Source: Armatimonadota bacterium (lineage in GTDB: Bacteria > Armatimonadota > Fimbriimonadia > Fimbriimonadales > Fimbriimonadaceae). From it: DNA of 64,000 bases. Each line of letters starts with the position of its first letter. The first letter of the stretch is position 1. This document shows positions 25,415 to 33,267 of this stretch, one piece after another. The notes beneath the pieces are model-generated. The model did no database searches and was not told where the DNA came from. It worked only from the letters and a program-made list of their open reading frames with translations. Where the stretch lies: the NCBI GenBank assembly GCA_020438215.1, contig JAGQUX010000008.1, positions 21,428 through 85,427 of the forward strand, given 5' to 3'. A program made the position numbers and the translations under genes.

Positions 25415-25453
25415 GGCGCTTCCTGCTTCAATCATTGGAAGCGCCATTTTTTT
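25415..25453 (+). terminator. Intrinsic terminator or attenuator ahead of the methyltransferase gene
   Basis: GGCGCTTCC (25415-25423) pairs perfectly with GGAAGCGCC (25437-25445) around a 13-base loop and is followed by ATTTTTTT. No protein gene on this strand ends nearby, so it may end a small RNA transcribed from 25253-25414, or attenuate the methyltransferase. Confidence 0.65.
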
Positions 25454-25463
25454 CGCCTATACT
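25435..25463 (+). promoter_or_regulatory. Predicted promoter of the methyltransferase gene, overlapping the terminator
   Basis: -35 TTGGAA (25435-25440, inside the hairpin right arm) and -10 TATACT (25458-25463) are 17 bases apart. The first transcribed base would fall at about 25470, next to the GTG at 25472. Confidence 0.6.
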
Positions 25464-25471
25464 TCCTGTTT

Positions 25472-26221
25472 GTGAGCGAGAAAATCTCCCGATTCGACGG
25501 CAAAGCCAGCATCTATGCTTCAAGCCGCCCTACATACCCGCTCAAAACTCTCCATCAGATTTCAGAAGTCACTGATTTGCCGACAGACGCTACGGTCTAC
25601 GACCTTGGAGCGGGAACGGGGCTGTTCAGTCAGATCTTACTCGAACATTTCCAGCGCGTCCACCTTGTAGAGCCTAATGCGGATATGCGTGGTCAAGCTG
25701 AAAATGTCTTGCCCACCGATCACAGTACATCCATAGATGCTGAGGCCGAATCCTTCCCGGCTGAACCGCGCTCTATTGATCTCATCACTGCCGCGCAAGC
25801 ATTCCACTGGTTTGATCAACCGCGAGCCAAAGCTCATTGGCGACAAGTCCTCAAACCAAGTGGATGGGTTGCATTGGTCTGGAATACACGGATCCCCAGT
25901 ACACCGTTTGCCGAAGAAGTGGGCAACCTACTGAAAGCACTTGTGGATGCTTCGCCGCAAGGAGATATCCCCCAAGATAGTGCAGATGAAGAAATATTGG
26001 CGTTCTTTGAGAGTGCGCAGATTCTCGCAACGGAGCACACGACGCCGCTCAGTGAACAAGAACTCTGCAATCTCGTGATGTCACGTAGCTATTCCCCACG
26101 GTCAGGAGAACCACTCTTCGCTGAGATCAAAGAGAAAGTACAAGACATCCATGCAAGTTATCAATCAAATGGGTTAGTTGACCTGCCTTACCTAACGAAG
26201 CTTTACATCGGGCGCATTTGA
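25472..26221 (+). CDS. Class I SAM-dependent methyltransferase
   Basis: About 249 residues. The N-terminal SRFDGKASIYASSRPTYP is typical of small-molecule methyltransferases. The SAM-binding motif I is VYDLGAGTGLFSQIL, motif II is VHLVEPNADM, and LITAAQAFHWFDQPRA follows, as in the UbiE/Methyltransf_11 group. Substrate is unknown. GTG 25472 is preferred over ATG 25412, because the latter would place the terminator hairpin within the gene. A -10 element ends eight bases before the GTG with no ribosome site between, so the message is probably leaderless. Confidence 0.88.
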   Translation: MSEKISRFDGKASIYASSRPTYPLKTLHQISEVTDLPTDATVYDLGAGTGLFSQILLEHFQRVHLVEPNADMRGQAENVLPTDHSTSIDAEAESFPAEPRSIDLITAAQAFHWFDQPRAKAHWRQVLKPSGWVALVWNTRIPSTPFAEEVGNLLKALVDASPQGDIPQDSADEEILAFFESAQILATEHTTPLSEQELCNLVMSRSYSPRSGEPLFAEIKEKVQDIHASYQSNGLVDLPYLTKLYIGRI

Positions 26222-26263
26222 GTCAGCCAGGGGGCATAACAAATCCACGGGTAATCTCCACCC

Positions 26264-27028
26264 ATGATCTTGGAAGGCAAGAAAGGTCTCGTCCTGAATG
26301 TGACGAACAAGAACAGCATCGGTTGGGGGATCGTTGAAGCACTGCACGCTCACGGAGCCACCGTCGGTGTCGGCGCACAGAACGAGAAAATGCTAGAGCG
26401 AGTCAACAAGCTCATCGAAGGCTACGAGCGTATGGATTCCTTCGTAGTGGATTTCACCAATGAAGACGACCTCGCTAACTTGCCAAAAGCGGTCGAAGCC
26501 AAATACGGCAAGATCGATTTCTACGTCCACAGTGCGGCTTACGCAAACAAAGAAGATCTGGAAGGTAAATTCATTGAAACGAGCCGCGACGGATTTGCGA
26601 CCGCAATGGACATCTCTGCGTATTCGCTTGTATCCTCTTGCCGGGCTCTAGAACCGGTTCTCAACGACGACGCCAGCGTCATTACCGTCAGCTATCTGGG
26701 AAGCACACGCGCCGTCGGTAACTACAATGTGATGGGCGTTGCGAAGGCGGCCCTCGAAGCCTGCGTTCGTTACCTTGCCGTCGATCTTGGAGAGCGCGGG
26801 ATTCGCGTCAACACCCTCAGCCCCGGACCGATCAACACAATTTCTGCTCGCGGCGTGAAAGGCCTGCTTGATATGCTGAAGTACGTCAATGATCGCGCTC
26901 CTCTCAAACGCGAGTATGGTCAGGAAGAATGTGGTCTGAGTTCCGTTTATCTGTGTAGCGATCTGAGCAAAGGCGTCACTGGACAAATCATCTTTGTGGA
27001 TAGCGGTTACAACATCGTTGGGCTCTAA
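26264..27028 (+). CDS. fabI: Enoyl-[acyl-carrier-protein] reductase (NADH), FabI type
   Basis: Catalyses the last reduction of each cycle of type II fatty acid synthesis in the cytoplasm. 254 residues, normal length. An SDR fold with the FabI-style divergent nucleotide loop (LNVTNKNSIGWGI), the catalytic Tyr-x6-Lys (Y154, K161 in NYNVMGVAK), the conserved Y144 of SYLGS, and the substrate-loop segment SPGPINTISARGVKG. It is followed after 15 bases by the formiminotransferase gene and then purK, so the three may share a transcript. Confidence 0.95.
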   Translation: MILEGKKGLVLNVTNKNSIGWGIVEALHAHGATVGVGAQNEKMLERVNKLIEGYERMDSFVVDFTNEDDLANLPKAVEAKYGKIDFYVHSAAYANKEDLEGKFIETSRDGFATAMDISAYSLVSSCRALEPVLNDDASVITVSYLGSTRAVGNYNVMGVAKAALEACVRYLAVDLGERGIRVNTLSPGPINTISARGVKGLLDMLKYVNDRAPLKREYGQEECGLSSVYLCSDLSKGVTGQIIFVDSGYNIVGL

Positions 27029-27043
27029 CCAAACGGTTGATCA

Positions 27044-27925
27044 ATGAATGTTCTGACCGTTCCGAATTGGTCGTTTGGCCGTGAGCGCAATCTTTTGCGT
27101 CATGTCATAGATCGGTTAGAAGAGCATGTGGGCGAAGTTCACTACTCCCAAGCCGATATCGACCACAACCGAACGGTCACGGCATTCTCCGGCGAACCTG
27201 AAGAAGTCGAGAAGACTTTGCTCGATCTGGCTCGGTTGATTCTGCCCAGCATCAACCTCCAACGGCACTCGGGATGCCACCCGCGCATCGGGGGGCTCGA
27301 TGTTTGTCCATTCATCCCCACTTCGCGTGACTTTGATGAAGACACATTCGCCGTTTGGATTGAATCGGTGGCTAAGAAATTCGCCGAAGAATTTGAAGTC
27401 CCCACCTTCCTGTACGAAAAATCGGAGCGCGGAACTCACGCCAGTGACCTTCCCACCCTTCGCAAAGGTGGTTTTGGGGGATTGCTTGCCCGCGAACTAA
27501 ACCCCGACTTTGGCCCGAACAAGGCGCACCCCTACCTTGGAGCGACCGTGATGGGTTGGCGCGAGTTCTTGATTGCGTTCAACATCAACTTTCAAAGCGA
27601 AGACCTGGAATCTGTCCAGCGCATCGCTCATAAAATTCGTGCGCTACGACGCGAAAAAGACCCGCGCTATATCGGTGTTCGCGCGCTCGGTTTTGCTTTA
27701 CCCTCGCAAGGGTTGGTGCAAGTCAGCATGAACGTCACCCAGCCCGACAAAACCCCGCTTGATCCCATTGTTGAATCAGTGACCTTCATGGCGGACAAAT
27801 ACGGACTCCATAATGGCTATGTGCAACTCATAGGTGTGATCCGCGATGTGGATGTCGAGCACTCGGTGCTCGTTCCTTTCCGCCCTGAGCAAGTGATCGT
27901 CACTCGGCAAGGAGCAAGCGCATGA
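27044..27925 (+). CDS. Glutamate formimidoyltransferase (FTCD N-terminal type)
   Basis: Moves a formimino (or formyl) group between glutamate and tetrahydrofolate, linking histidine breakdown to one-carbon metabolism. 293 residues, corresponding to the two formiminotransferase subdomains. Markers are PNWSFGRERNLLRHV at the start, DIDHNRTVTAFSGEP, HSGCHPRIGGLDVCPFIP with the conserved His-Pro-Arg-Ile-Gly, and LALPSQGLVQVSMNVT-like text near residue 220. No cyclodeaminase domain is fused. Its stop overlaps purK by four bases (ATGA), so folate one-carbon and purine steps are coupled in expression. Confidence 0.9.
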   Translation: MNVLTVPNWSFGRERNLLRHVIDRLEEHVGEVHYSQADIDHNRTVTAFSGEPEEVEKTLLDLARLILPSINLQRHSGCHPRIGGLDVCPFIPTSRDFDEDTFAVWIESVAKKFAEEFEVPTFLYEKSERGTHASDLPTLRKGGFGGLLARELNPDFGPNKAHPYLGATVMGWREFLIAFNINFQSEDLESVQRIAHKIRALRREKDPRYIGVRALGFALPSQGLVQVSMNVTQPDKTPLDPIVESVTFMADKYGLHNGYVQLIGVIRDVDVEHSVLVPFRPEQVIVTRQGASA

Positions 27926-29055
27926 ATCGTCCATATGATCTGGGCATCTTGGGTGGAGGGCAACTCGCCCGCATGTCCACCCAAGCCGCGCAACGCATGG
28001 GGCTCAAAGTGGCCTGCCTGGAACATGGCACCGATACACCTGCAGGCCAGATCACAACGCAGATCAACGGATTCCTCACCGATTCGCACGCCATCGCCGA
28101 GATTATGGAGCTTTGCGACTTCCTGACTCTCGAAAATGAGTTCGTACCCGCCCACATGATCCGATCCGCATGCGAAATCGCCGGACGTGATGAGGACTGT
28201 ATCCTGCCTGGCATTGACACGCTGGAAACCATCCAAGACAAGCTTCTCCAGCGGCAAGCGTATGCTCGCTACGGGGCACCAACCCCCAAGGCCGTGCCCA
28301 TCAACCCCGATGACCCGAAATCAGCCATGGATGCGATTGGTTTCCCGTGCGTCCTCAAAGCGCGATTTGGTGGCTACGATGGCAAGGGCACTCGCACAGC
28401 TATGACTCCTCCAGACTTCGTGAAATACGAAGACCTCTGGAAGCAAGGTGGCTGGCTTGTCGAGGAATTTGTTCCGTTTCGCCGCGAGCTAGCGGTGATG
28501 GTTTACCGCTCCAAAACAGATACCGGCGTCTTCCCGACAATGGAAACCATCCAGACCAACCACGTCTGTGATCTCGTTTTTCCCAGTGGCACCGATGCCC
28601 GAGCGGTCGCAATTTCTGCTGTGGAAGCTGTCGATGGCTACGGACTTTTTGGCGTTGAGCTATTTGAAACCGAAAGGGGTGACTTTCTCATTAACGAGAT
28701 CGCCCCACGTCCTCACAATACGGGGCATTACACGCTGGATTGGGGCGGGATCAGCCAGTTCGAGCAACATGTCCGCCTCGCCATGCACTTCCCCTGCGAG
28801 AAACCGGTCGGCCAAGATTGCGCGATGGCGAACCTGCTCGGCATCGAAAATGCTGTTGATTGGAAGAACGGACTCCGCCAAGCAATGATTGATGTCCCGA
28901 ATTGCCATGTTCATTGGTACGGCAAAGCGGAATCCCGCCCCGGGCGAAAAATGGGGCATCTCAACATCCAGGGCGACAATTGTCGCGACCTTGCCGACAA
29001 AGCTCGTGAGTCCTTCTACCGAGGCTGGGCGGCTCCGGGTCCTGACTTAGGTTGA
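27922..29055 (+). CDS. purK: 5-(carboxyamino)imidazole ribonucleotide synthase
   Basis: ATP-grasp enzyme that carboxylates AIR with bicarbonate in purine synthesis; its product goes to PurE, which is not adjacent. 377 residues, normal length. The N-terminus LGILGGGQLARMSTQAAQRMG is the PurK hallmark. FPCVLKARFGGYDGKGT (about residue 133) is the ATP-grasp lysine loop, and NEIAPRPHNTGHYTLD carries the metal-binding and catalytic residues. The ATG overlaps the upstream stop. Confidence 0.96.
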   Translation: MNRPYDLGILGGGQLARMSTQAAQRMGLKVACLEHGTDTPAGQITTQINGFLTDSHAIAEIMELCDFLTLENEFVPAHMIRSACEIAGRDEDCILPGIDTLETIQDKLLQRQAYARYGAPTPKAVPINPDDPKSAMDAIGFPCVLKARFGGYDGKGTRTAMTPPDFVKYEDLWKQGGWLVEEFVPFRRELAVMVYRSKTDTGVFPTMETIQTNHVCDLVFPSGTDARAVAISAVEAVDGYGLFGVELFETERGDFLINEIAPRPHNTGHYTLDWGGISQFEQHVRLAMHFPCEKPVGQDCAMANLLGIENAVDWKNGLRQAMIDVPNCHVHWYGKAESRPGRKMGHLNIQGDNCRDLADKARESFYRGWAAPGPDLG

Positions 29056-29122
29056 ACTGTAGGGTATCTTGAACCGTTCATTCCCGACCCGAGTTTGAGG
29101 TCGGATGAGGAGTCGTTTTCAG

Positions 29123-29767
29123 ATGCCGACGTTGCAAGTTGAACCACGAGATAAATCGAAGAGCGCAGCCGTCAACCGCATGCGCAAAGATGGCGTTATG
29201 CCGATGGCCATCCTGACCAAGAAAACAGGAACCCAAATGGTCTCCGCTGACCGCGAAGAAATCAAGACCATGCTGGATTCCATCGTTGGTCTTCCCATTT
29301 TTGATGTTGATGGCGCCGCCAAGACCAAAGTGATTTTGAAAGAAGTCCAGCGCGACGCTGTTTCCCGAAAAATCATCCACATGACGGTTCAAGAAGTCGC
29401 TGACTCCGACGTCATCAAGGTTTCAATTCCGGTCAAAGTTTCTGGCACTCCGCAAGCAGTTGCCAAGCGACAATCCACCCTCATGGTTCCCATGAATGCT
29501 CTGGATGTCCAAGCAAAGGTTTCTGACCTTCCGGCAGAAATCGCTGTAGACGCAAGCAACATGACCGAAAACGATCGCATTATCGTTTCCGATCTTTCCG
29601 GTTACGAAGCCATCACATTCCTCACCTCACCAGAAACCGTTCTGGCCACCACCAAGCAACTCCGCGGTATGGGCTCATCCAGCGCGGCTGGTGCTGAAGG
29701 TGAAGAGGGCGAAGAAGGTGCTGAGGGCGAAGGCGGCGAAGAAGCTGCCGCAGAAGCTGGCGAGTAA
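29123..29767 (+). CDS. rplY: 50S ribosomal protein L25/general stress protein Ctc
   Basis: Binds 5S rRNA in the large ribosomal subunit. 214 residues from ATG 29123 (MPTLQVEPRDKSKSAAVNRM), the long two-domain CTC form. The N-terminal beta-barrel includes FDVDGAAKTKVILKEVQRDA. The C-terminal domain contains DLPAEIAVDASNMTENDRI. The last 35 residues are almost only Gly, Glu and Ala, the acidic tail usual for CTC proteins. Five upstream in-frame codons exist (TTG/ATG at 29105), but the family start matches 29123. A clear terminator follows. Confidence 0.94.
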   Translation: MPTLQVEPRDKSKSAAVNRMRKDGVMPMAILTKKTGTQMVSADREEIKTMLDSIVGLPIFDVDGAAKTKVILKEVQRDAVSRKIIHMTVQEVADSDVIKVSIPVKVSGTPQAVAKRQSTLMVPMNALDVQAKVSDLPAEIAVDASNMTENDRIIVSDLSGYEAITFLTSPETVLATTKQLRGMGSSSAAGAEGEEGEEGAEGEGGEEAAAEAGE

Positions 29768-29793
29768 TCTCACTTCAACGACTTCAAAAGCAC

Positions 29794-29826
29794 AAAACCC
29801 CTTGCTGGAATAGCAAGGGGTTTTTC
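29794..29826 (+). terminator. Rho-independent terminator after the L25 gene
   Basis: AAAACCCCTTGCT pairs with AGCAAGGGGTTTT around a five-base loop and runs into TTTTTCTTT. It also separates L25 from the convergent tmRNA gene and could serve both strands. Confidence 0.85.
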
Positions 29827-29841
29827 TTTATCAAAAATTCT

Positions 29842-30196
29842 TGGTGGAGGCGCCGGGAATTGAACCCGGTTCCAAAACTGTCGTTACCAAAGTATCCACG
29901 AGCGTCTCCTCCACAACTATTTCTCGGCGGTGGACTCTCCGGGAGGCAGGCTGTCCACTCGCTCAACTCGATTGATTTCGCTGGAGGGCCCCGAGCAGAG
30001 ATCCTCTTCGCTATTCGTCATTTACGACGCCTTAATCAAACCAGGACGAAACCGTTTTGACCGGCGCGCTGCGCTAATTAGGCAGCGTATGCAAAATTAT
30101 CTTCTGCAGTTGTTTTTTTGCCGCTTTTGACAAGGCCAGCGGCGCCTTGGCTCGCAACTCTAGCGCGATCCAGCTCTGTCGAAACCTTACGCCCCC
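29842..30196 (-). ncRNA. ssrA: Transfer-messenger RNA (tmRNA)
   Basis: Rescues stalled ribosomes and tags the unfinished protein for proteolysis. The 5' end GGGGGCGTAAGGTTTCGAC and the 3' end GGTTCAATTCCCGGCGCCTCCACCA pair as an acceptor stem (GGGGGCG with CGCCTCC, one G-U). The T-arm and encoded CCA are present. The length of 355 bases is normal for one-piece tmRNA. The internal frame ends AEDNFAYAA then TAA (stop at 30078-30080), with TAATTAG following. The tag probably begins after CTTGTC near 30128, giving about 16 residues; the exact first codon is uncertain. The YAA ending differs from the common LAA/VAA. Confidence 0.96.
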
Positions 30197-30212
30197 AAGT
30201 TGGTGATTCAAC

Positions 30213-30218
30213 AGTATA
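30213..30218 (-). promoter_or_regulatory. Predicted -10 element of ssrA
   Basis: TATACT on the complement lies 17 bases before the mature 5' end, so a short leader would need trimming. The -35 is not clear. Confidence 0.4.
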
Positions 30219-30305
30219 GACGTTCCGCATTTTTTGCACGTTCCAGGGACCCGATTTAACGTTTTCTTGAAAAGTGTTGTATATCAATAAGAAACAGAGT
30301 GTTCC

Positions 30306-30827
30306 ATGCCCAAATACACCAAAGTTTTTACATGCCATATTGAAACCACTCTCCAGAGGTGCTGGGAATTCCACAACGACGCCTCTGCGCTCAAAATCCT
30401 GACGCCTCCCGACCAGGAGATCAAGATCATTTCTGAGGATAACCGCATCTACGAAGGTGCAACCCACATCATCGAGGCTAAGAAATTTGGACGTCGAATC
30501 CACTGGGTCGCCCGTATCCTCAAAGTCAATCCCCCGCACGGATTCACCGATATCGCCATCAAGAGCCCCTTCAAAACGTGGGAGCACAAGCACGAATTCT
30601 CCGAGAAAGAAGGGATCGTGACAATCAGGGACACGATCACTTATGAACCAAAAGGTGGAATTCTTGGCGCAATTGCAAACTCCGTGAAGATTGATGAGGA
30701 GATCGAAAAGCTGTTCAAGTATCGCCACCGGACTCTGCGCGAATTCTTGCAGTCCAGTGCAGCCGTGATCAACGAGGAGTTGATCGGTACCGGCGGGGAT
30801 GGCTTGTCAACGAGTTTGGGTGATTAG
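30306..30827 (+). CDS. SRPBCC (START/Bet v1-like) family protein
   Basis: 173 residues with a helix-grip fold suited to binding a hydrophobic ligand. The pattern matches the polyketide-cyclase-like group: FTCHIETTLQRCWEFHND at the start, PPDQEIKIISEDNRIYEGAT, then the strand pair WEHKHEFSEKEGIVTIRDTI, and a long C-terminal helix EEIEKLFKYRHRTLREFL. Ligand is unknown. It is transcribed away from ssrA and ends four bases before the convergent dapB. Confidence 0.85.
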   Translation: MPKYTKVFTCHIETTLQRCWEFHNDASALKILTPPDQEIKIISEDNRIYEGATHIIEAKKFGRRIHWVARILKVNPPHGFTDIAIKSPFKTWEHKHEFSEKEGIVTIRDTITYEPKGGILGAIANSVKIDEEIEKLFKYRHRTLREFLQSSAAVINEELIGTGGDGLSTSLGD

Positions 30828-30831
30828 TATC

Positions 30832-31632
30832 CTAACCGCCAAACATCAGTCGATCCAGACCGATCATAAGCCCATCGCACTGCCGAATTTGCCGAACAGA
30901 AAGCAAAACTCCGCCCATAAACGAGTTGCGATCAATGGAATCATGGCGGAGCGAGAGCCGCTCCCCTGACCCCCCAAACAGCACTTCCTGGCTCGCCACA
31001 TACCCCGGCAAACGCACAGAGTGTACGGAAACCTGGCGATGCTCGCCACCGCGCGCACCGGTCACCTTCTCAACTGCACCATGAACCTTTTCTGGCACGC
31101 TAGAACGCGCCTCAGAAATCCGCTCGGCGGTATGGATTGCCGTACCACTGGGAGCATCGAGCTTCTGGTCGTGGTGTAGCTCAATCACCTCGCAATGAGG
31201 CAGGAAAGGAGCCGCCATCTCCGCAAATTTCACCATCAAAACCGCGCCAATCGCAAAATTCGGGATGATTGCGGCAGGTACTCCAAAATCGCTACAAGCC
31301 GTGCGGATAGCATTCTGGTCATCAATACTCAGCCCACTCGTGCCGATGATTGGGGCAACGCCCCGCTTGATTGCACTCAGAGCATGGTCTGCCGCCGCAC
31401 TCATGTGGGTGAAATCAACCAGCACATCGGCACCGGCCCCATCCAAACACTCACCGAGTTTGTCGGTAACCATCAGCTCATCGGAGCCGAATCCCGTGGC
31501 GGACAGGACCGACTGCCCCACGCCTTCCCGATCAACAACGCCCACAAGCTCCATATCCTCCGCCTCGGTGACCACACGGACAACCTCACGGCCCATTCGC
31601 CCAACCGCACCAGCAACAACAACTCGAATCAT
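30832..31632 (-). CDS. dapB: 4-hydroxy-tetrahydrodipicolinate reductase
   Basis: Reduces HTPA with NAD(P)H in the diaminopimelate/lysine pathway, which feeds peptidoglycan. 266 residues, normal length. The nucleotide loop is GAVGRMGREVVRVV. The catalytic block EVIELHHDQKLDAPSGTA holds the His pair and lysine, and FGGSGERLSLRHDSIDRNSF the C-terminal family signature. The ATG overlaps the stop of the secreted-protein gene by four bases, an odd partner for a lysine gene. Confidence 0.96.
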   Translation of the reverse strand: MIRVVVAGAVGRMGREVVRVVTEAEDMELVGVVDREGVGQSVLSATGFGSDELMVTDKLGECLDGAGADVLVDFTHMSAAADHALSAIKRGVAPIIGTSGLSIDDQNAIRTACSDFGVPAAIIPNFAIGAVLMVKFAEMAAPFLPHCEVIELHHDQKLDAPSGTAIHTAERISEARSSVPEKVHGAVEKVTGARGGEHRQVSVHSVRLPGYVASQEVLFGGSGERLSLRHDSIDRNSFMGGVLLSVRQIRQCDGLMIGLDRLMFGG

Positions 31633-32264
31633 GATTTCTTCTCCAAAACTACGGAATTCTGCTCAATACGGAGCGGCTCTCCTTTGTCATCCATATAAGC
31701 GCGCGCGCTGTCATTGGTCACCAGATGCGCTTTCACTTTTTTGCCGCCAACCATGATCTCCCGGGTGCCGTGATAGGTGCTTTTGTTCTCAACCCAGTTC
31801 TGCATCCCCAGATCAAAGCGGTAGTAGTTGTAGACATCGCCCGCCTTTGGTTGATCGCGCATGATCCAGAACTCGGGCAGTGCCTCGATACGCTTGCCTG
31901 TTGGACGAGAAACATAGTTCTTGACCGTCTTGCCACCAGCTTCTACCGTCACATTAGCGCCACCGGAATCGAAGGTCACAACGACCGATTGCTTGGCGGC
32001 TCCACCAGCCAGGTTCGTCACTTGGAGCTTTCGCTTTGGCGTGCCGTCTTTCGCATAGACACTCTCCTGCTGGATATTGACGGATCGCCCGCCCGCATCT
32101 TCCAGCATCATCGAAACACGGACGTATTTGCTCCCATCTTCCAGAATTTTGTTTTCGACCGTGGCTTTTCCGTTCAGGTTATCACTGGTCACGGACATTT
32201 GGGTGGTTCCGGCTTGACAGATCGCCGCAAGCCCCAGGATGAGAGTCAATCCAATGCGTTTCAT
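31629..32264 (-). CDS. Secreted protein of unknown function
   Basis: 211 residues from ATG 32264, where a signal peptide begins (MKRIGLTLILGLAAICQAG). Codons upstream belong to the 3' part of the previous gene's spacer. The mature part is beta-rich, with strands such as YVRVSMMLEDAGGRSVNIQ and EIMVGGKKVKAHLVTND, and no cysteines. I recognise no family; outer-membrane-attached or periplasmic DUF-type beta proteins look similar. It overlaps dapB by four bases and follows the FAD protein by 19 bases. Confidence 0.8.
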   Translation of the reverse strand: MKRIGLTLILGLAAICQAGTTQMSVTSDNLNGKATVENKILEDGSKYVRVSMMLEDAGGRSVNIQQESVYAKDGTPKRKLQVTNLAGGAAKQSVVVTFDSGGANVTVEAGGKTVKNYVSRPTGKRIEALPEFWIMRDQPKAGDVYNYYRFDLGMQNWVENKSTYHGTREIMVGGKKVKAHLVTNDSARAYMDDKGEPLRIEQNSVVLEKKS

Positions 32265-32283
32265 GGTTCTTGTTGTTAGACGA

Positions 32284-33267
32284 TTAGAAACTGTCGATGA
32301 GGAGTTCTGCCGCCTTGACACCTATATCATACGCTTGATGGAGCCTGCCGCCAACTAATCCATCACTAGCAACTACAAGACGGCTCCCTCGCGGATTGGC
32401 AGTATCGAACGCGACCGTGTTCGATGCGTGGCTGAATTTCCACCGCATAACGCCTTGCTCTACCGGAGTGCGGAATTCCTTACCCAGAATCCGTGAGACA
32501 TCCACCAGCGTTTCTTTGATGATCGTCTCATCAGAATCTTCAAACCGATAGCGGGAATAGCGTGCGCTCATCTGCGCAACGATCGCCGTATGTCCTGCAG
32601 GAGCACGAAAATCACCCGGCACCTTGATGTTCTCGATACTCAGCCAGGTCAGAGGTTCGGATTGATCCGGATCGATCAAGGCATGGAACGGCTTGTCGAT
32701 AGGCTTGTCGTAGCCCACCATCACGCTAAGACACTGACGGTATTTGACTCCGGTAAGAGGACGCTTCTCGCCCATCTTTTCCAGAATCTCGCAAGTCTGA
32801 GGGATCGGTGGAGTCAAGACGACACCATCAAACTTTTCGCCGTGAATCACATATTCGCCGTTAGATTTCTCAACGGTTTCCACTGGCGATTCAAGCCGTA
32901 CATCCATCCCCTCGGCCAGCAGTTTGCCTAATGTCGTGATCCCAGATTGATAAGCGTATCGAACAACGCGGTTGTGCTGGGGATCGACTGGAGTAATTCG
33001 TCCAAAAGAATGCAGGAAAATCGGCTTTTCAATTCTCACCAGCTCCCCTTTCGGGAGTTCGTCAATCATCGCGCGGTGAAGATGCCCTTCTCCCGGAGAG
33101 ATCACCGTCGCGCCAGTATCAAAAGTGTAGGGGCCGATGCGACGAGTCGCGGCTCGCCCACCAAAACCACGCGATTTTTCAAAGATAACGATGTCATGAC
33201 CGGCTTTGCGCAGAGTTCGGGCGGCGGCTAAGCCCGCCATTCCCGCCCCGACAATGCCGATTCTCAC
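32284..33267 (-). CDS. FAD-dependent amine-oxidase-like protein (renalase-like)
   Basis: 327 residues with a Rossmann FAD site at the N-terminus (IGIVGAGMAGLAAARTLRKA) followed by the second motif FGGRAATRRIG. The C-terminal FAD contact is VVASDGLVGGRLHQAYDIG. This arrangement is that of renalase-like oxidoreductases, whose bacterial substrates include dihydropyridine forms of NAD(P), though that cannot be shown here. The GTG start overlaps the upstream FAD gene stop (GTGA), so the two flavoproteins are translated together. Confidence 0.88.
   Translation of the reverse strand: MRIGIVGAGMAGLAAARTLRKAGHDIVIFEKSRGFGGRAATRRIGPYTFDTGATVISPGEGHLHRAMIDELPKGELVRIEKPIFLHSFGRITPVDPQHNRVVRYAYQSGITTLGKLLAEGMDVRLESPVETVEKSNGEYVIHGEKFDGVVLTPPIPQTCEILEKMGEKRPLTGVKYRQCLSVMVGYDKPIDKPFHALIDPDQSEPLTWLSIENIKVPGDFRAPAGHTAIVAQMSARYSRYRFEDSDETIIKETLVDVSRILGKEFRTPVEQGVMRWKFSHASNTVAFDTANPRGSRLVVASDGLVGGRLHQAYDIGVKAAELLIDSF

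Noticed and set aside
25412..25471. ATG at 25412 as start of the methyltransferase
   Set aside because: It would put the terminator hairpin and the predicted promoter inside the coding region, and the added residues (Cys/His/Phe rich) do not resemble the family.
29842..29900. A tRNA gene at the CCA end
   Set aside because: The T-arm and acceptor belong to the tmRNA, whose 5' half lies 300 bases away; no anticodon arm is present.
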